Of a stretch of 53,037 bases of DNA, positions 15,510 through 23,420 are shown one piece after another. The DNA comes from DAOTXN01 sp034435435 (GTDB lineage: Bacteria; Chloroflexota; Anaerolineae; S140-20): positions 1-53,037 of the forward strand of contig DAOTXN010000001.1 of the NCBI GenBank assembly GCA_034435435.1, read 5' to 3'. The notes under the pieces were generated by a model that saw only the letters and a program-made list of their open reading frames with translations, was not told the DNA's origin and did not search any database. The position numbers and the translations under genes are program-made. Numbering within the stretch: position 1 is the stretch's first letter; each line of letters opens with the position of its first letter.

Positions 15510-16280
15510 TTAAAGGCCTCGAACAAACTCGGCTATCGCCTCGGCCACAATTGCTGGCTGCTCCAGCGCCATCATGTGCCCGCCGCCCTCCACCGTGATC
15601 AGTCGGGCGTTGGGGATGCGCTCGGCCAGATACGCCCCGTACTTGAGGGGCGTCAGTTTATCAGCGGTCCCGGCGATCACCAACGTGGGCGCGCTAATCT
15701 CGCCCAGTCGGTCCATCACGTCAAAGCGGTCACAGGCGACGTAATCGCCGTGGATGACACTGGCCGGCGTCGCGGCCAAGGCCTGATGACTCAGCCGGAC
15801 CAATTCTTGTGGCGCATCCTCGGCCCACAGCCAGCGCGTGACCAGGTCTACCGTGTTTTCAAAATCGTCGAGGATGCCCTCCAAAATGGCCGGATGGACG
15901 CGCAGCCGCGCCCCTGCTCCCATCAGCACCAACCCGGCCACTCGCTGGGGGTGGGTCAGCGCGGTCATCTGGGCGATGGCGCTGCCCATCGAGTGGCCGA
16001 CCAGTACGGTTCGCTCGGCGTCTACGGCATCAAGGAAACCGAGCAAGACTTGCACATAAGCGGCAATCGTATCATAGCCGGAGCCGTCCGAACGCCCGTG
16101 GCCGGGCAGGTCGAGCGCGTACACCGTCGCGCCAGGCAGGCGACGCAGCTCGCCCGGCCAGTGCAGGTGGTTGCCGCCCGAACCGTGTATGAGCACCAGC
16201 GGCGGAGCGGCAGGGCGATCGAGCGTGGCGTGAGAGTGGGCATAGAATAGTTTGTGATGCTTTACTTTGGTATAGGGCAT
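15510..16280 (-). CDS. Alpha/beta hydrolase
   Basis: 256 residues with the full alpha/beta-hydrolase triad: oxyanion motif 'LVLIHGSGGN', nucleophile elbow 'LVGHSMGSA' (Ser97), acid Asp207 in 'VIAGTADKLTPLK' and His235 in 'VEGGGHMMALEQP'. Cytoplasmic, no signal peptide. Substrates in this family range from esters to lactones and C-C bonds; nothing here fixes one. It is the last gene of a minus-strand run (gcvHPAPB, toxin-antitoxin, HicB-like) and starts 22 bases after the HicB-like stop. Its own stop lies about 110 bases before the serine operon promoter. Confidence 0.88.
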   Translation of the reverse strand: MPYTKVKHHKLFYAHSHATLDRPAAPPLVLIHGSGGNHLHWPGELRRLPGATVYALDLPGHGRSDGSGYDTIAAYVQVLLGFLDAVDAERTVLVGHSMGSAIAQMTALTHPQRVAGLVLMGAGARLRVHPAILEGILDDFENTVDLVTRWLWAEDAPQELVRLSHQALAATPASVIHGDYVACDRFDVMDRLGEISAPTLVIAGTADKLTPLKYGAYLAERIPNARLITVEGGGHMMALEQPAIVAEAIAEFVRGL

Positions 16281-16302
16281 AGCTCTTTTTACAGTTCATC
16301 GT

Positions 16303-16572
16303 TTACAGGGCGTCCACCGGCTCATAGTGCGGTTCCTTGTTCAAGTCCATGCCGGTGATGGTCGGAAGAGGATGCCCCAGTCTTAGACCGACCCATATCC
16401 AGTCTTCGAGCGTGGAGCGCAGCTCATCCTCGCACTCGCGTAGCGTTGTTCCAAAGGCCACGACTCCCGTGCAATCCGGAATGCGACCGGCAAATGTGCC
16501 GTCCTCTAGCTTGTCATAAGTGGCCTGAGCCAGCGCTTGCTCTACATAATCACTCAAGATGAATTTCGACAT
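16303..16572 (-). CDS. HicB-like (UPF0150) orphan antitoxin
   Basis: 89 residues from the ATG at 16572. The sequence 'LEDGTFAGRIPDCTGVVAFG' followed by 'TLRECEDELRSTLEDWI' matches the HicB partial RNase-H-like fold ('...ipelpGv.a.G.t.eEa...l.e.l...i'). HicB normally neutralises the small mRNA nuclease HicA, but no HicA-like gene is next to it and no C-terminal DNA-binding domain is present. It sits between the TumA/TumE-like pair (103 bases upstream) and the hydrolase. The N-terminal extension to 16848 overlaps the toxin gene in another frame and is rejected. Confidence 0.8.
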   Translation of the reverse strand: MSKFILSDYVEQALAQATYDKLEDGTFAGRIPDCTGVVAFGTTLRECEDELRSTLEDWIWVGLRLGHPLPTITGMDLNKEPHYEPVDAL

Positions 16573-16675
16573 CTTGTCACCACTACTTCCAACGATAATT
16601 GTACCCCAAAGACAGGGGCGTTCAGTTCTATCTAATTCCTGTGACCAAGCGGCGGTTAATCCCGCTCCGCTCATC

Positions 16676-17068
16676 TCATCCTTTTTCTTGAGTTTCCGTC
16701 GCAATGATCGCCAGCACTTCTCTGGCGTTGACTGACTGGTGAGATAACACCTTTTCCTCTGCTCCGTCGTGTACGTGGTGCGGGTGGGTGGGTAACTCGG
16801 GATGGTGGCTTGCGTTATCCCAACGCTTGCGCAACCGGGCGCGGGCATCTTGCCAGTGAAAGCTGTACTTGGTCACTTGCACTTTTTGATCCACGATGTA
16901 GAAAAGCTCAAACATTTCCAGCAGACTGCCGTCGTGCAACGTGAGTCGGTAGCGGAACAAGCCGGCGCCGCCTTGCGCTTCCTCGCGCACGGTTGTCCAG
17001 TCGGTAACGTGAGGGTTCAGGACGATCAACGCCTTGATTTGTGCCAAATATTCAACGGCGTCCTTCAC
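16676..17068 (-). CDS. TumE-like toxin (DUF6516 family), copy 1
   Basis: 130 residues from a GTG at 17068 that overlaps the antitoxin stop as GTGA, with a ggag site 9 bases before. The core 'FELFYIVDQKVQVTKYSFHW', then 'RWDNASHHPELPTHPHHVH', is the signature of the DUF6516/TumE family of type II toxins. The C-terminal His cluster could bind metal or act in catalysis. Translational coupling after the antitoxin is the classic antitoxin-first order. A longer ATG start at 17134 would overlap the antitoxin by 70 bases and lacks a site. Molecular target not established here. A relative lies at 43139-43570. Confidence 0.75.
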   Translation of the reverse strand: MKDAVEYLAQIKALIVLNPHVTDWTTVREEAQGGAGLFRYRLTLHDGSLLEMFELFYIVDQKVQVTKYSFHWQDARARLRKRWDNASHHPELPTHPHHVHDGAEEKVLSHQSVNAREVLAIIATETQEKG

Positions 17069-17370
17069 AGAGCCAACTCCAGCCGTTGCACTTTTTTCCA
17101 GGTGTCCTGTTCTAATTCGTACAGGCCGGCCCATTCGAAAAAGTCCATCGCGTCGCCCATCTCGCCGGCCTCAAAGCGGCGATAGAACGTCGCCGAGTCT
17201 AAATTGTAGCGATGCTCAAACTCGCCCAAGTCTCGTTCATATCGCTCCAGGCGCAGCCGGTGCTGACTCAACGCCATATCCAACATCTTGATCAATATTT
17301 GGTCCAATTCGGCTTTATCTGTATATGTCTCTCCGAGAATCTCCAACTTGTGTTTCACATCCGTTGCCAT
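17065..17370 (-). CDS. TumA-like antitoxin, copy 1
   Basis: 101 residues, highly charged and helical, probably a coiled coil. The C-terminal half carries 'DSATFYRRFEAGEMGDAMDFFEWAGLYE' (given in parts: 'TFYRRFEAGE', 'FFEWAGLYE'), shared with the protein at 43545-43847, which also precedes a DUF6516-like gene. Start ATG with a ggagg site 9 bases upstream. It follows gcvPB on the same strand after 72 bases and precedes its toxin with a 4-base overlap. Function as antitoxin is inferred from gene order, size and the paralogous pair. No obvious DNA-binding domain, so any autoregulation may need the complex. Confidence 0.7.
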   Translation of the reverse strand: MATDVKHKLEILGETYTDKAELDQILIKMLDMALSQHRLRLERYERDLGEFEHRYNLDSATFYRRFEAGEMGDAMDFFEWAGLYELEQDTWKKVQRLELAL

Positions 17371-17392
17371 CCCAAGCCTCCATAGACAGCCC

Positions 17393-17430
17393 AGGGGCGC
17401 TATTACCCTCTGTCCTGCAACAGCGCCCCT
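17393..17430. repeat. Inverted repeat between gcvPB and the antitoxin gene
   Basis: Perfect 9-base arms aggggcgct (17393-17401) and agcgcccct (17422-17430), 20-base loop. The T run is on the plus-strand side, so it is not a good terminator for gcvPB. It could be an operator for the toxin-antitoxin pair or an mRNA boundary. Confidence 0.5.
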
Positions 17431-17442
17431 GTTTCCTATTTT

Positions 17443-18918
17443 TTACTCCCACCCCGGAAACGTACAACACAACACCGGATTCCGCGCCGCGCCCACCTCA
17501 TCCAGCCGCTTGACCGGCGCGTTGTGCGGCGCCTGGTGCAGGATGTCGGGGTCCTCGCGCGCTTCCGCGACGATGCGGAGCATGGCCTCGGCAAAGGCGT
17601 CCAGCGTCTCCTTGCTCTCGGTCTCGGTCGGCTCGATCATCAGCGCCTCGGGCACGATGAGCGGGAAATAGACCGTGGGCGGGTGAAAGCCATAATCCAT
17701 CAGCCGCTTGGCCACGTCCATCGTGTGCACGCCGACCGCCTGCACGTCTTTGGGTGGGCCGGCCAGCACGAACTCGTGCTTGCAGGTGCGCTCGTGCGAG
17801 ACCGGGTACACATCCTTGAGCAGCGCCCGCAAATAGTTGGCGTTGAGCACCGCGTACTCGGCCACCCGCCGCAGCCCCTGCGGCCCCAGCATGCGGATGT
17901 AAGTATAAGCCCGCACCAGCATGCCAAAGTTGCCATAGAACGCCTTGACCCGCCCGATGCTCTTGCGGGGCATGTGCCATACGTAGAGCGGCGGCTCGTC
18001 GCCTTTGTCCGTGCCCGGCTCAATGGTCGCAATCGGACCGGGCAAATACGGGACCAATTCTTCTACACAGCCCACCGGCCCAGAGCCGGGTCCGCCGCCG
18101 CCGTGGGGCGTGCTAAAAGTCTTGTGCAGGTTAAAGTGCAGCACGTCAAAGCCCAGATCGCCGGGCCGGGCCACCCCCAAAATGGCATTCAGATTGGCCC
18201 CGTCGCCGTACATCAGCCCGCCGCAGCCGTGGATCAGGCCGGCGATCTCTTGCACGTGCTCCTCGAACAGGCCCAGCGTGTTGGGATTGGTCAGCATCAA
18301 CCCGACCACCGTGTCGTCGCAGGCGGCGCGCAGCGCCTCCAGGTCCACGTTGCCCCGCGCGTCAGAAGGGATTTGCACGACCTTGAGGCCCGCCATACTG
18401 GTCGTGGCGGGGTTGGTGCCGTGGGCCGAGTCGGGCACGAGCATCTTGTTCCGCTGCGTCTCGCCCATGTCGTGCAGATATTTGCGCATCATCAGCACGC
18501 CGGTCATCTCGCCGTGGGCGCCGGCCGACGGTTGCAGCGACACGCCCGCAAACCCGCCGATCTCTTTCAGCCACTCCTGAAGCGTGTAAATGAGAAACAT
18601 GGCCCCCTGGGCGGTTTCCGGCTCCTGGTAAGGGTGCAGCCCGGTAAAGCCGGGCAGCCGGGCCACCTGCTCGTTGATTTTGGGATTGTACTTCATGGTG
18701 CACGAACCCAGCGGGTAAAAGCCCTTGTCTAGGCCGTGGTTCATCTGGCTCAGCCGCAGATAGTGGCGCACGATGTCCATCTCGGCCACTTCGGGCAGCG
18801 GCAGGTCGTCGCGCAGCAATTCGGCCGGGGGTAGCCCGGCCTCAGGCACATCGCTTTCGGGCAAGACAACCCCGCAGCGGCCGGGGGCCGACAGGTCATA
18901 GATCAATGGCTCGCTCAT
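17443..18918 (-). CDS. gcvPB: Glycine dehydrogenase (decarboxylating) subunit 2
   Basis: 491 residues from the ATG at 18918, which overlaps the gcvPA stop as ATGA; the open frame to 19098 is only a shadow extension. The PLP Lys is Lys266 in 'FNLHKTFSTPHGGGGPGSGP', the invariant glycine-rich loop of P-protein. 'MKYNPKINEQVARLPGFTGLHPYQ' (in parts 'MKYNPK', 'FTGLHPYQ') and 'PSAGAHGEMTGVLMM' are further signatures. With subunit 1 it decarboxylates glycine and passes the aminomethyl group to lipoyl-GcvH. It ends the gcvH-gcvPA-gcvPB set; gcvT and lpd are not in the window. Confidence 0.96.
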   Translation of the reverse strand: MSEPLIYDLSAPGRCGVVLPESDVPEAGLPPAELLRDDLPLPEVAEMDIVRHYLRLSQMNHGLDKGFYPLGSCTMKYNPKINEQVARLPGFTGLHPYQEPETAQGAMFLIYTLQEWLKEIGGFAGVSLQPSAGAHGEMTGVLMMRKYLHDMGETQRNKMLVPDSAHGTNPATTSMAGLKVVQIPSDARGNVDLEALRAACDDTVVGLMLTNPNTLGLFEEHVQEIAGLIHGCGGLMYGDGANLNAILGVARPGDLGFDVLHFNLHKTFSTPHGGGGPGSGPVGCVEELVPYLPGPIATIEPGTDKGDEPPLYVWHMPRKSIGRVKAFYGNFGMLVRAYTYIRMLGPQGLRRVAEYAVLNANYLRALLKDVYPVSHERTCKHEFVLAGPPKDVQAVGVHTMDVAKRLMDYGFHPPTVYFPLIVPEALMIEPTETESKETLDAFAEAMLRIVAEAREDPDILHQAPHNAPVKRLDEVGAARNPVLCCTFPGWE

Positions 18919-20258
18919 GAGGCCACCTCCTCCAGCGCCGCCACCAGGTCGTCGATCTCTTCGCGCGTGTTGGTCTCGGTGACGGCGATGAGCATGTGAT
19001 CGGTCAGGTGCGGATAGTCGAGACCCAGGTCGTAGCCGCCGATGATGTCCCACTGGTCCAGCAGATAGGCGTTGATCTCGTCCACGGGCACGGGACACTC
19101 AACCACAAACTCTTTGAAAAAGGGTTTAGCGTTCCACACCCGGTAGCCGGACAGCGCGTCGATCTGGGCGGCGGCGTAGTGGGCCTTGTGGTAGCACAGC
19201 GCGGCCACTTTGGGCAACCCACACCTCCCCAGCGCCGCCATGTACACTCCCGCCGCCAGCGCCAGCAAGCCCTGGTTGGTGCAGATGTTGCTGGTGGCCT
19301 TTTCGCGGCGGATGTGTTGCTCACGGGTGGACAGCGTCAACACATAGCCGCGTTGGCCGTCGGCGGCGGTCGTCTCGCCCACCAGCCGGCCGGCCATGCG
19401 CCGCACGTATTCGTTCTTGCTGGCGAAAAAGCCCAGGTACGGCCCGCCAAAATTCAGCCCGCCGCCCATGGACTGCCCCTCGCCCACGACGATGTCGGCC
19501 CCCATTTCGCCAGGCGACTTGAACATGCCCAGGCTGATGGGGTCGGCCACGACGGCGAGCAGCGTCCCGTGGGCGTGGCAGGCCGCGGCCAGCGGCGACA
19601 GGTCCGCCGCCTGCCCGAAAAAGTCCGGGTTTTGCACCGCCAGCATAAAGGTGTCGGCGCCAATCAGCGTTTGCAGCGTCGAAAAACCCGCCGTCAAGTC
19701 CTCGTCGCCGACGATGTGCAGGTCCATTCCCTGCGTATAGGTGCGCACGACCTCGCGGTACTCCGGGTGGACCATTGGCGACAGGATGACCTGGTTGCGT
19801 TTGCCCTTGTGCACGTTGTAGGCCATGATCACCGCCTCGGCCAGCGAGGTGGCCCCGTCATAGTGGCTGGCGTTGGCCACTTCCATGCCGGTGAGGGCGC
19901 AGATCATGCTCTGGTATTCAAAAATGGCCTGTAACGTGCCCTGGCTGATCTCTGGCTGATAAGGCGTGTAGGCGGTGTAGAACTCGCCGCGTTGCAGCAC
20001 ATAATCCACGACGCTGGGCACATAATGGTTGTAAGCTCCCGCCCCCAGAAAACAGGCGTATTGGTGCGCGTTGACGTTGGCCCCGGCCAGCTCGCCCAGC
20101 TCCCAGCCGGCCTCCATCTCCGACAGCGGCGTGGGCAAATCAAACTCGACGTAGCGCTGGTCGGCAGGGACGTCGTGGAACAGCTCTTCGATGCGCTTGA
20201 CGCCGATTTTCGCCAACATCTCTTGGCGCTGGGCGTCGGTGTGAGGGATAAAGCTCAT
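18915..20258 (-). CDS. gcvPA: Glycine dehydrogenase (decarboxylating) subunit 1
   Basis: 447 residues, the usual length for the split P-protein N-terminal half. Opens 'MSFIPHTDAQRQEMLAKIGV', with 'FLGAGAYNHYVPSVVDYVL', 'TPYQPEISQGTLQAIFEYQ', 'CALTGMEVANASHYDGATS' and 'STREQHIRREKATSNICTNQ', all typical of GcvPA. It forms the alpha2beta2 complex with GcvPB; PLP is held by the partner. Its ATG follows the gcvH TAG with no gap (TAGATG), and its stop overlaps gcvPB by 4 bases, so all three are translationally coupled. Confidence 0.96.
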   Translation of the reverse strand: MSFIPHTDAQRQEMLAKIGVKRIEELFHDVPADQRYVEFDLPTPLSEMEAGWELGELAGANVNAHQYACFLGAGAYNHYVPSVVDYVLQRGEFYTAYTPYQPEISQGTLQAIFEYQSMICALTGMEVANASHYDGATSLAEAVIMAYNVHKGKRNQVILSPMVHPEYREVVRTYTQGMDLHIVGDEDLTAGFSTLQTLIGADTFMLAVQNPDFFGQAADLSPLAAACHAHGTLLAVVADPISLGMFKSPGEMGADIVVGEGQSMGGGLNFGGPYLGFFASKNEYVRRMAGRLVGETTAADGQRGYVLTLSTREQHIRREKATSNICTNQGLLALAAGVYMAALGRCGLPKVAALCYHKAHYAAAQIDALSGYRVWNAKPFFKEFVVECPVPVDEINAYLLDQWDIIGGYDLGLDYPHLTDHMLIAVTETNTREEIDDLVAALEEVAS

Positions 20259-20648
20259 CTAGCCTTCCTCCTCGGCCACGAACGCCTCGTAAGCCCCAGC
20301 GTCCATCAGATCGTCCAGCTCGGACGGGTCGCCGGGTTTGAGGCGCATGAGCCAGCCCATCCCGTAGGGGTCCTGGTTGACCAGTTCGGGCGCATCCTCC
20401 AGCTCCGTATTGACCGCGACGACCTCGCCGCCCACGGGCGCGTACACGTCGGACGCCGCCTTGACCGACTCGACTACGCCAAAGCTCTCGGCGCGCTCGA
20501 ACGTGTCGCCCACTTCGGGCAGCTCGACGTATACGATGTCGGATAAAGATTCCTGGGCATAGTCGCTGATGCCGACGACGATCTCATCGCCGTCCTGGCG
20601 GGCCCATTCGTGGCTATCGGCGTAGCGGGCGTTTGGATCCAGTTTCAT
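20259..20648 (-). CDS. gcvH: Glycine cleavage system H protein
   Basis: 129 residues. The lipoylation site is Lys63 in 'FGVVESVKAASDVYAPVGGEV', fully conserved. 'YADSHEWARQDGDEIVVGISDYAQ' is the family N-terminus (short forms 'SHEWAR', 'GISDYAQ'). It shuttles the aminomethyl group between P and T proteins and electrons to Lpd. The start has a near-perfect aggaggtacccc site. First gene of the gcv set, about 70 bases after a strong predicted promoter; unlike the serine operon, no glycine riboswitch motif is seen here. Confidence 0.97.
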   Translation of the reverse strand: MKLDPNARYADSHEWARQDGDEIVVGISDYAQESLSDIVYVELPEVGDTFERAESFGVVESVKAASDVYAPVGGEVVAVNTELEDAPELVNQDPYGMGWLMRLKPGDPSELDDLMDAGAYEAFVAEEEG

Positions 20649-20667
20649 GGGGTACCTCCTGTCGTGA

Positions 20668-20717
20668 GTTTGATATTGGATAGTGGATATCTGGGTATTG
20701 GATATTGGGTATTGCGT
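20668..20717. repeat. 'gatattgggtattg' tandem-like repeat in the gcv leader
   Basis: Several imperfect copies of ggatattgggtattgg in the gcvH 5' untranslated region. The same word appears at 24288-24330 and a cousin at 38800-38840. Confidence 0.6.
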
Positions 20718-20725
20718 CTGGGGGC

Positions 20726-20754
20726 ATTGTACAATAGGGACCTAGGGCTGTCAA
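20726..20754 (-). promoter_or_regulatory. Sigma70 promoter of the gcv operon
   Basis: Minus strand: TTGACA (20749-20754), 17 bases, TACAAT (20726-20731). The -35 box abuts the stop codon of the upstream phasin-like gene. Confidence 0.75.
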
Positions 20755-21090
20755 TCACTGGCCTGTTTCCAATTCATCAACGTGTTGCGCGAGGCGTGCG
20801 ATTTGGTTTTCCAATTCTTCAATGTCCTGACGCGAAGGCAGGTTGCGCCGTTCCAGCGCCCGGTCCACGTGCACGTTCACGCGCGTCGGTTGCGGCTCTG
20901 CGCGCCGCTGCGCGCGGCGCTCCTGCACCAGTTTTTTGCCCTCGGTCTCGACCTCCTGACCTCTTTCGACGGCCTGCTCCACAAACTCACTCACCTTTTC
21001 GCGCAAGATCAGCATGCTGCCCACGCTCAGGTACATCCCCTGGCGCAACACAGTAGACAAGGAACGGCGGCGCTCGATTTTGCGGCTCAT
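20755..21090 (-). CDS. Phasin-like small helical protein
   Basis: 111 residues from the ATG at 21090 with an aaggag site. One amphipathic region ('RQGMYLSVGSMLILREKVSEFVEQAVERGQ') reads in short pieces like the PhaF/PhaI phasin motif 'G....ar.....eel..rG.'; the middle is a basic 'KKLVQERRAQRRAEPQPTR' and the end a coiled coil 'IEELENQIARLAQHVDEL'. Phasins coat polyhydroxyalkanoate granules; a granule- or nucleoid-associated role is possible. No PHA synthase is in the window. It has its own promoter and ends at the gcv promoter. Confidence 0.7.
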   Translation of the reverse strand: MSRKIERRRSLSTVLRQGMYLSVGSMLILREKVSEFVEQAVERGQEVETEGKKLVQERRAQRRAEPQPTRVNVHVDRALERRNLPSRQDIEELENQIARLAQHVDELETGQ

Positions 21091-21135
21091 CTCTGACTCC
21101 TTTTCTCTCATAGCGTAAATCCGGTCAACTCACTC

Positions 21136-21164
21136 ATTATAGCACGCGCCTCTCTGGAAATCAA
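21136..21164 (-). promoter_or_regulatory. Promoter of the phasin-like gene
   Basis: Minus strand: TTGATT (21159-21164), 17 bases, TATAAT (21136-21141), about 45 bases before the ATG. Confidence 0.65.
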
Positions 21165-21182
21165 AACACTCGCGTCCCGCCC

Positions 21183-21211
21183 TTGTCCGATTCGTCAAGA
21201 CTGGATATACT
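21183..21211 (+). promoter_or_regulatory. Possible promoter for menG-hsp70-clp1
   Basis: TTGTCC (21183-21188), 17 bases, TATACT (21206-21211), about 125 bases before the methyltransferase start, with a dispersed repeat in between. The -35 box is weak. Confidence 0.4.
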
Positions 21212-21236
21212 TGGAAAATCCTAACCCGGCCAAGCC

Positions 21237-21311
21237 GGGACCAAACCACGGATGACACAGATTCCACGGTCTTCTTTTCCATCCGCGCCATCCGTGTAAT
21301 CTGTGGTTCAC
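21237..21311. repeat. Dispersed repeat 'cacggatgacacagatt ... atccgtgtaatctgtgg'
   Basis: Two inverted halves ('ccacggatgacacagattcc' and 'catccgtgtaatctgtggtt') form an imperfect palindrome in the menG leader; this is the best copy of the element also seen at 13915 and 23406. Confidence 0.6.
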
Positions 21312-21337
21312 ACAGTCTACAGAGCCAATAGGTGAAA

Positions 21338-22051
21338 ATGGCCGACGATTCCTTCTCTTTCGACTCTCCTCACACCAAAGCGACCTACGTCAACCGTATG
21401 TTCGCCCGCATCGCCGGGCATTACGACCGGATGAACCGCTTGATGTCTCTGGGGCGCGACGTGACCTGGCGACGGCGCGCTATCGAGCTGGCGGCTGCGC
21501 CCCCCGGCGGGCGGCTGCTGGACGTAGCCACCGGCACGGGCGACGTGGCCTGTCTATGTTTGCAGCGCGACCCCTCGCTCCACGTTACCGGCGTTGACTT
21601 TACGCTCGAAATGATGCGCTTGGGGCAATCCAAGCAGGACGGTCTCATCGGCTGGACCGGCGGCGACGCGCTGCGCCTGCCCTACCCCGATGCGACGTTC
21701 GACGCCGTCATCTCGGCCTTTATGATGCGTAACGTGACCGACGTCGCCGCTGCGTTCGCCGAACAACGGCGCGTCGTGCGGCCCGGCGGGCGTGTGGTGT
21801 GTCTGGAGATGACCCACCCCACGCTGCCCGTGTGGCGGGACCTCTATTCCATCATCTTTGGCCGGGTGATGCCCCTCGTCAGTGGTTTTTTGAGCGGACA
21901 GCCCGACGCTTATCGCTACCTACCGGCCTCGGTGGCTCATTTCATGCACGCCCAAGAACTCAAGACCACCATGGAGCGCGTGGGCCTACGCGGTGTGGGC
22001 TACCAGACGCTCATGCTGGGCGCGGTGGCGGTTCACGTTGGGGTACGGTAG
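21338..22051 (+). CDS. ubiE: Demethylmenaquinone methyltransferase (UbiE/MenG family)
   Basis: 237 residues from the ATG at 21338 (aggtga lies just upstream; a GTG at 21332 is the alternative). SAM-binding motif I is 'LLDVATGTGDVACL', motif II 'ISAFMMRNVTDVAAA', and 'RRVVRPGGRVVCLEMTHPTL' plus 'YRYLPASVAHFM' are specific to UbiE/MenG. It C-methylates demethylmenaquinone in the last step of menaquinone synthesis, at the membrane face. It heads a plus-strand set with an Hsp70-like gene 25 bases downstream. An orthologue acting on another quinone is possible; other men genes are not in the window. Confidence 0.88.
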   Translation: MADDSFSFDSPHTKATYVNRMFARIAGHYDRMNRLMSLGRDVTWRRRAIELAAAPPGGRLLDVATGTGDVACLCLQRDPSLHVTGVDFTLEMMRLGQSKQDGLIGWTGGDALRLPYPDATFDAVISAFMMRNVTDVAAAFAEQRRVVRPGGRVVCLEMTHPTLPVWRDLYSIIFGRVMPLVSGFLSGQPDAYRYLPASVAHFMHAQELKTTMERVGLRGVGYQTLMLGAVAVHVGVR

Positions 22052-22076
22052 CGACGAAAGACGAAGGACGAAGGAC

Positions 22077-23420
22077 GTGCGGGTAGGGATTGATTTCGGC
22101 ACCACCAATTCAGGCGTGGGCGTCTTTGATGGGCAGCGGGTGCACATCCTGCCCATTGACCCCGCTAGCCCGTCGCCCGGCGTGATGCGCACGCTGCTTT
22201 ATCTCACCCGCGCCGGTCAAGCGCACGTCGGCCAGGCCGCCATTGACACCTATTACGAGCAGAACATCGGGCGAGCGCGGCGCATGGTTAAAAAGACCGT
22301 CGGCGAGATAGAGGTCGTCGCCGCCGATATGTATTTTGTGCGCGACGTGCACGCCGTGGTAGACGAGCTGACGCCGGGCCGGCTATTCCAATCGCTCAAA
22401 AGCGTCCTCAAAGAGTCCGGGTTTGCCGGCACGGACGTCTTTGGGCAGGCTTTTTCTCTGGAAGAATTGATCGCGCGCTATCTGAGCGAGCTGCGGGCGC
22501 GGGCCGGCAAGCTGCTGGGACAGCCCATCACCTCGGTCGTGTTGGGCCGCCCGGTCAATTTTGGGCGCGACGACACGTTCAACGCGCTGGCCGAAAGCCG
22601 CCTGCGTACAGCCGCCGAATTGGCCGGTTTTGAGGACATCGTGTTCGAGCTGGAACCCATTGCCGCCGCGCTGTCTTACGCACGCACCGTCGGCGCGCCG
22701 CAAAACGTGCTCATGTTCGATTTTGGCGGCGGCACGCTCGATCTGACCGTGATGCGCGTGGGCGGCGCGGCGCGACGGGTCCTGGCGACCGGCGGCGTGG
22801 ACATCGCCGGAGACGTTTTCGACCGGGACATCATCCGTTATCGCCTGCTCGACCACTTTGGTCGGGGCGCGACGCTGGGAGAGCGCGGGCTGCCCTTCCC
22901 GCTCCACCTGACCGAAGCCCTGGCTCACTGGCAAGAAATTCCCGCCCTCAGCGCCCCCCACACATTGAGCCTGCTGCGCGAAGCCCAGCTCACCGGCAAC
23001 CACCCGGCGCGCATCCGGGCGCTGGAATCGCTGGTGGTGAATAATTATGGCTTTGCGCTGTTCGACGCCGTCGAGCGGGCCAAGCGCGAGCTGTCGGATC
23101 AGTTCAGCGCCGTGGTCCGCCTGCAGGGTCAAGAGATAGACCTGTGGCAACTGCTCACCCGCGCCCAACTCGAAGCCATCATCGCTGGGCACAGACGGAT
23201 CATCGCCGATTTGGTCCAGGACACTGTGCGCCGCTCCGCTCTCCAACCGGATGAAATTGACGCGGTGGTGCGCACCGGCGGCTCGTCGCAGATTCCCTGT
23301 TTCATCGCGTTGCTGGCCGGGCAGTTCGGCGCGCACAAACTGCGCCTAGAAAATACCTTTAGCGGCGTCACGTCCGGGCTGGCCATTCGGGCCTGGGAGC
23401 TGGATAAAGGACACGGATGA
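22077..23420 (+). CDS. Short Hsp70-family ATPase (YegD-like)
   Basis: 447 residues from a GTG at 22077 that begins the actin-fold exactly at 'VRVGIDFGTTNSGVGVFDG'; the longer ORF from 21993 would overlap menG. ATPase signatures: phosphate-1 'GIDFGTTNS', 'VLGRPVNFG', phosphate-2 'MFDFGGGTLDLTVM', adenosine 'VVRTGGSSQIPCF'. It lacks the C-terminal substrate-binding domain of DnaK, like E. coli YegD, so it is a nucleotide-binding-only chaperone relative. The intergenic spacer is a 'gacgaaggac' repeat that doubles as the ribosome site. Its stop overlaps the next start as ATGA. Confidence 0.9.
   Translation: MRVGIDFGTTNSGVGVFDGQRVHILPIDPASPSPGVMRTLLYLTRAGQAHVGQAAIDTYYEQNIGRARRMVKKTVGEIEVVAADMYFVRDVHAVVDELTPGRLFQSLKSVLKESGFAGTDVFGQAFSLEELIARYLSELRARAGKLLGQPITSVVLGRPVNFGRDDTFNALAESRLRTAAELAGFEDIVFELEPIAAALSYARTVGAPQNVLMFDFGGGTLDLTVMRVGGAARRVLATGGVDIAGDVFDRDIIRYRLLDHFGRGATLGERGLPFPLHLTEALAHWQEIPALSAPHTLSLLREAQLTGNHPARIRALESLVVNNYGFALFDAVERAKRELSDQFSAVVRLQGQEIDLWQLLTRAQLEAIIAGHRRIIADLVQDTVRRSALQPDEIDAVVRTGGSSQIPCFIALLAGQFGAHKLRLENTFSGVTSGLAIRAWELDKGHG

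Noticed and set aside
17524..18732. 402-codon plus-strand frame opposite gcvPB
   Set aside because: Antisense shadow of a certain gene; composition Arg/His/Gln-rich with no domain.
18919..19098. N-terminal extension of gcvPB
   Set aside because: Low-complexity Arg-rich translation of the gcvPA end in another frame; the ATGA start at 18918 fits the family.
21993..22076. Upstream start of the Hsp70-like gene inside menG
   Set aside because: Would add residues before the conserved 'VGIDFGTT' start; GTG 22077 fits the family.
22383..23336. 317-codon minus-strand frame opposite the Hsp70-like gene
   Set aside because: Shadow of a gene with clear Hsp70 motifs.
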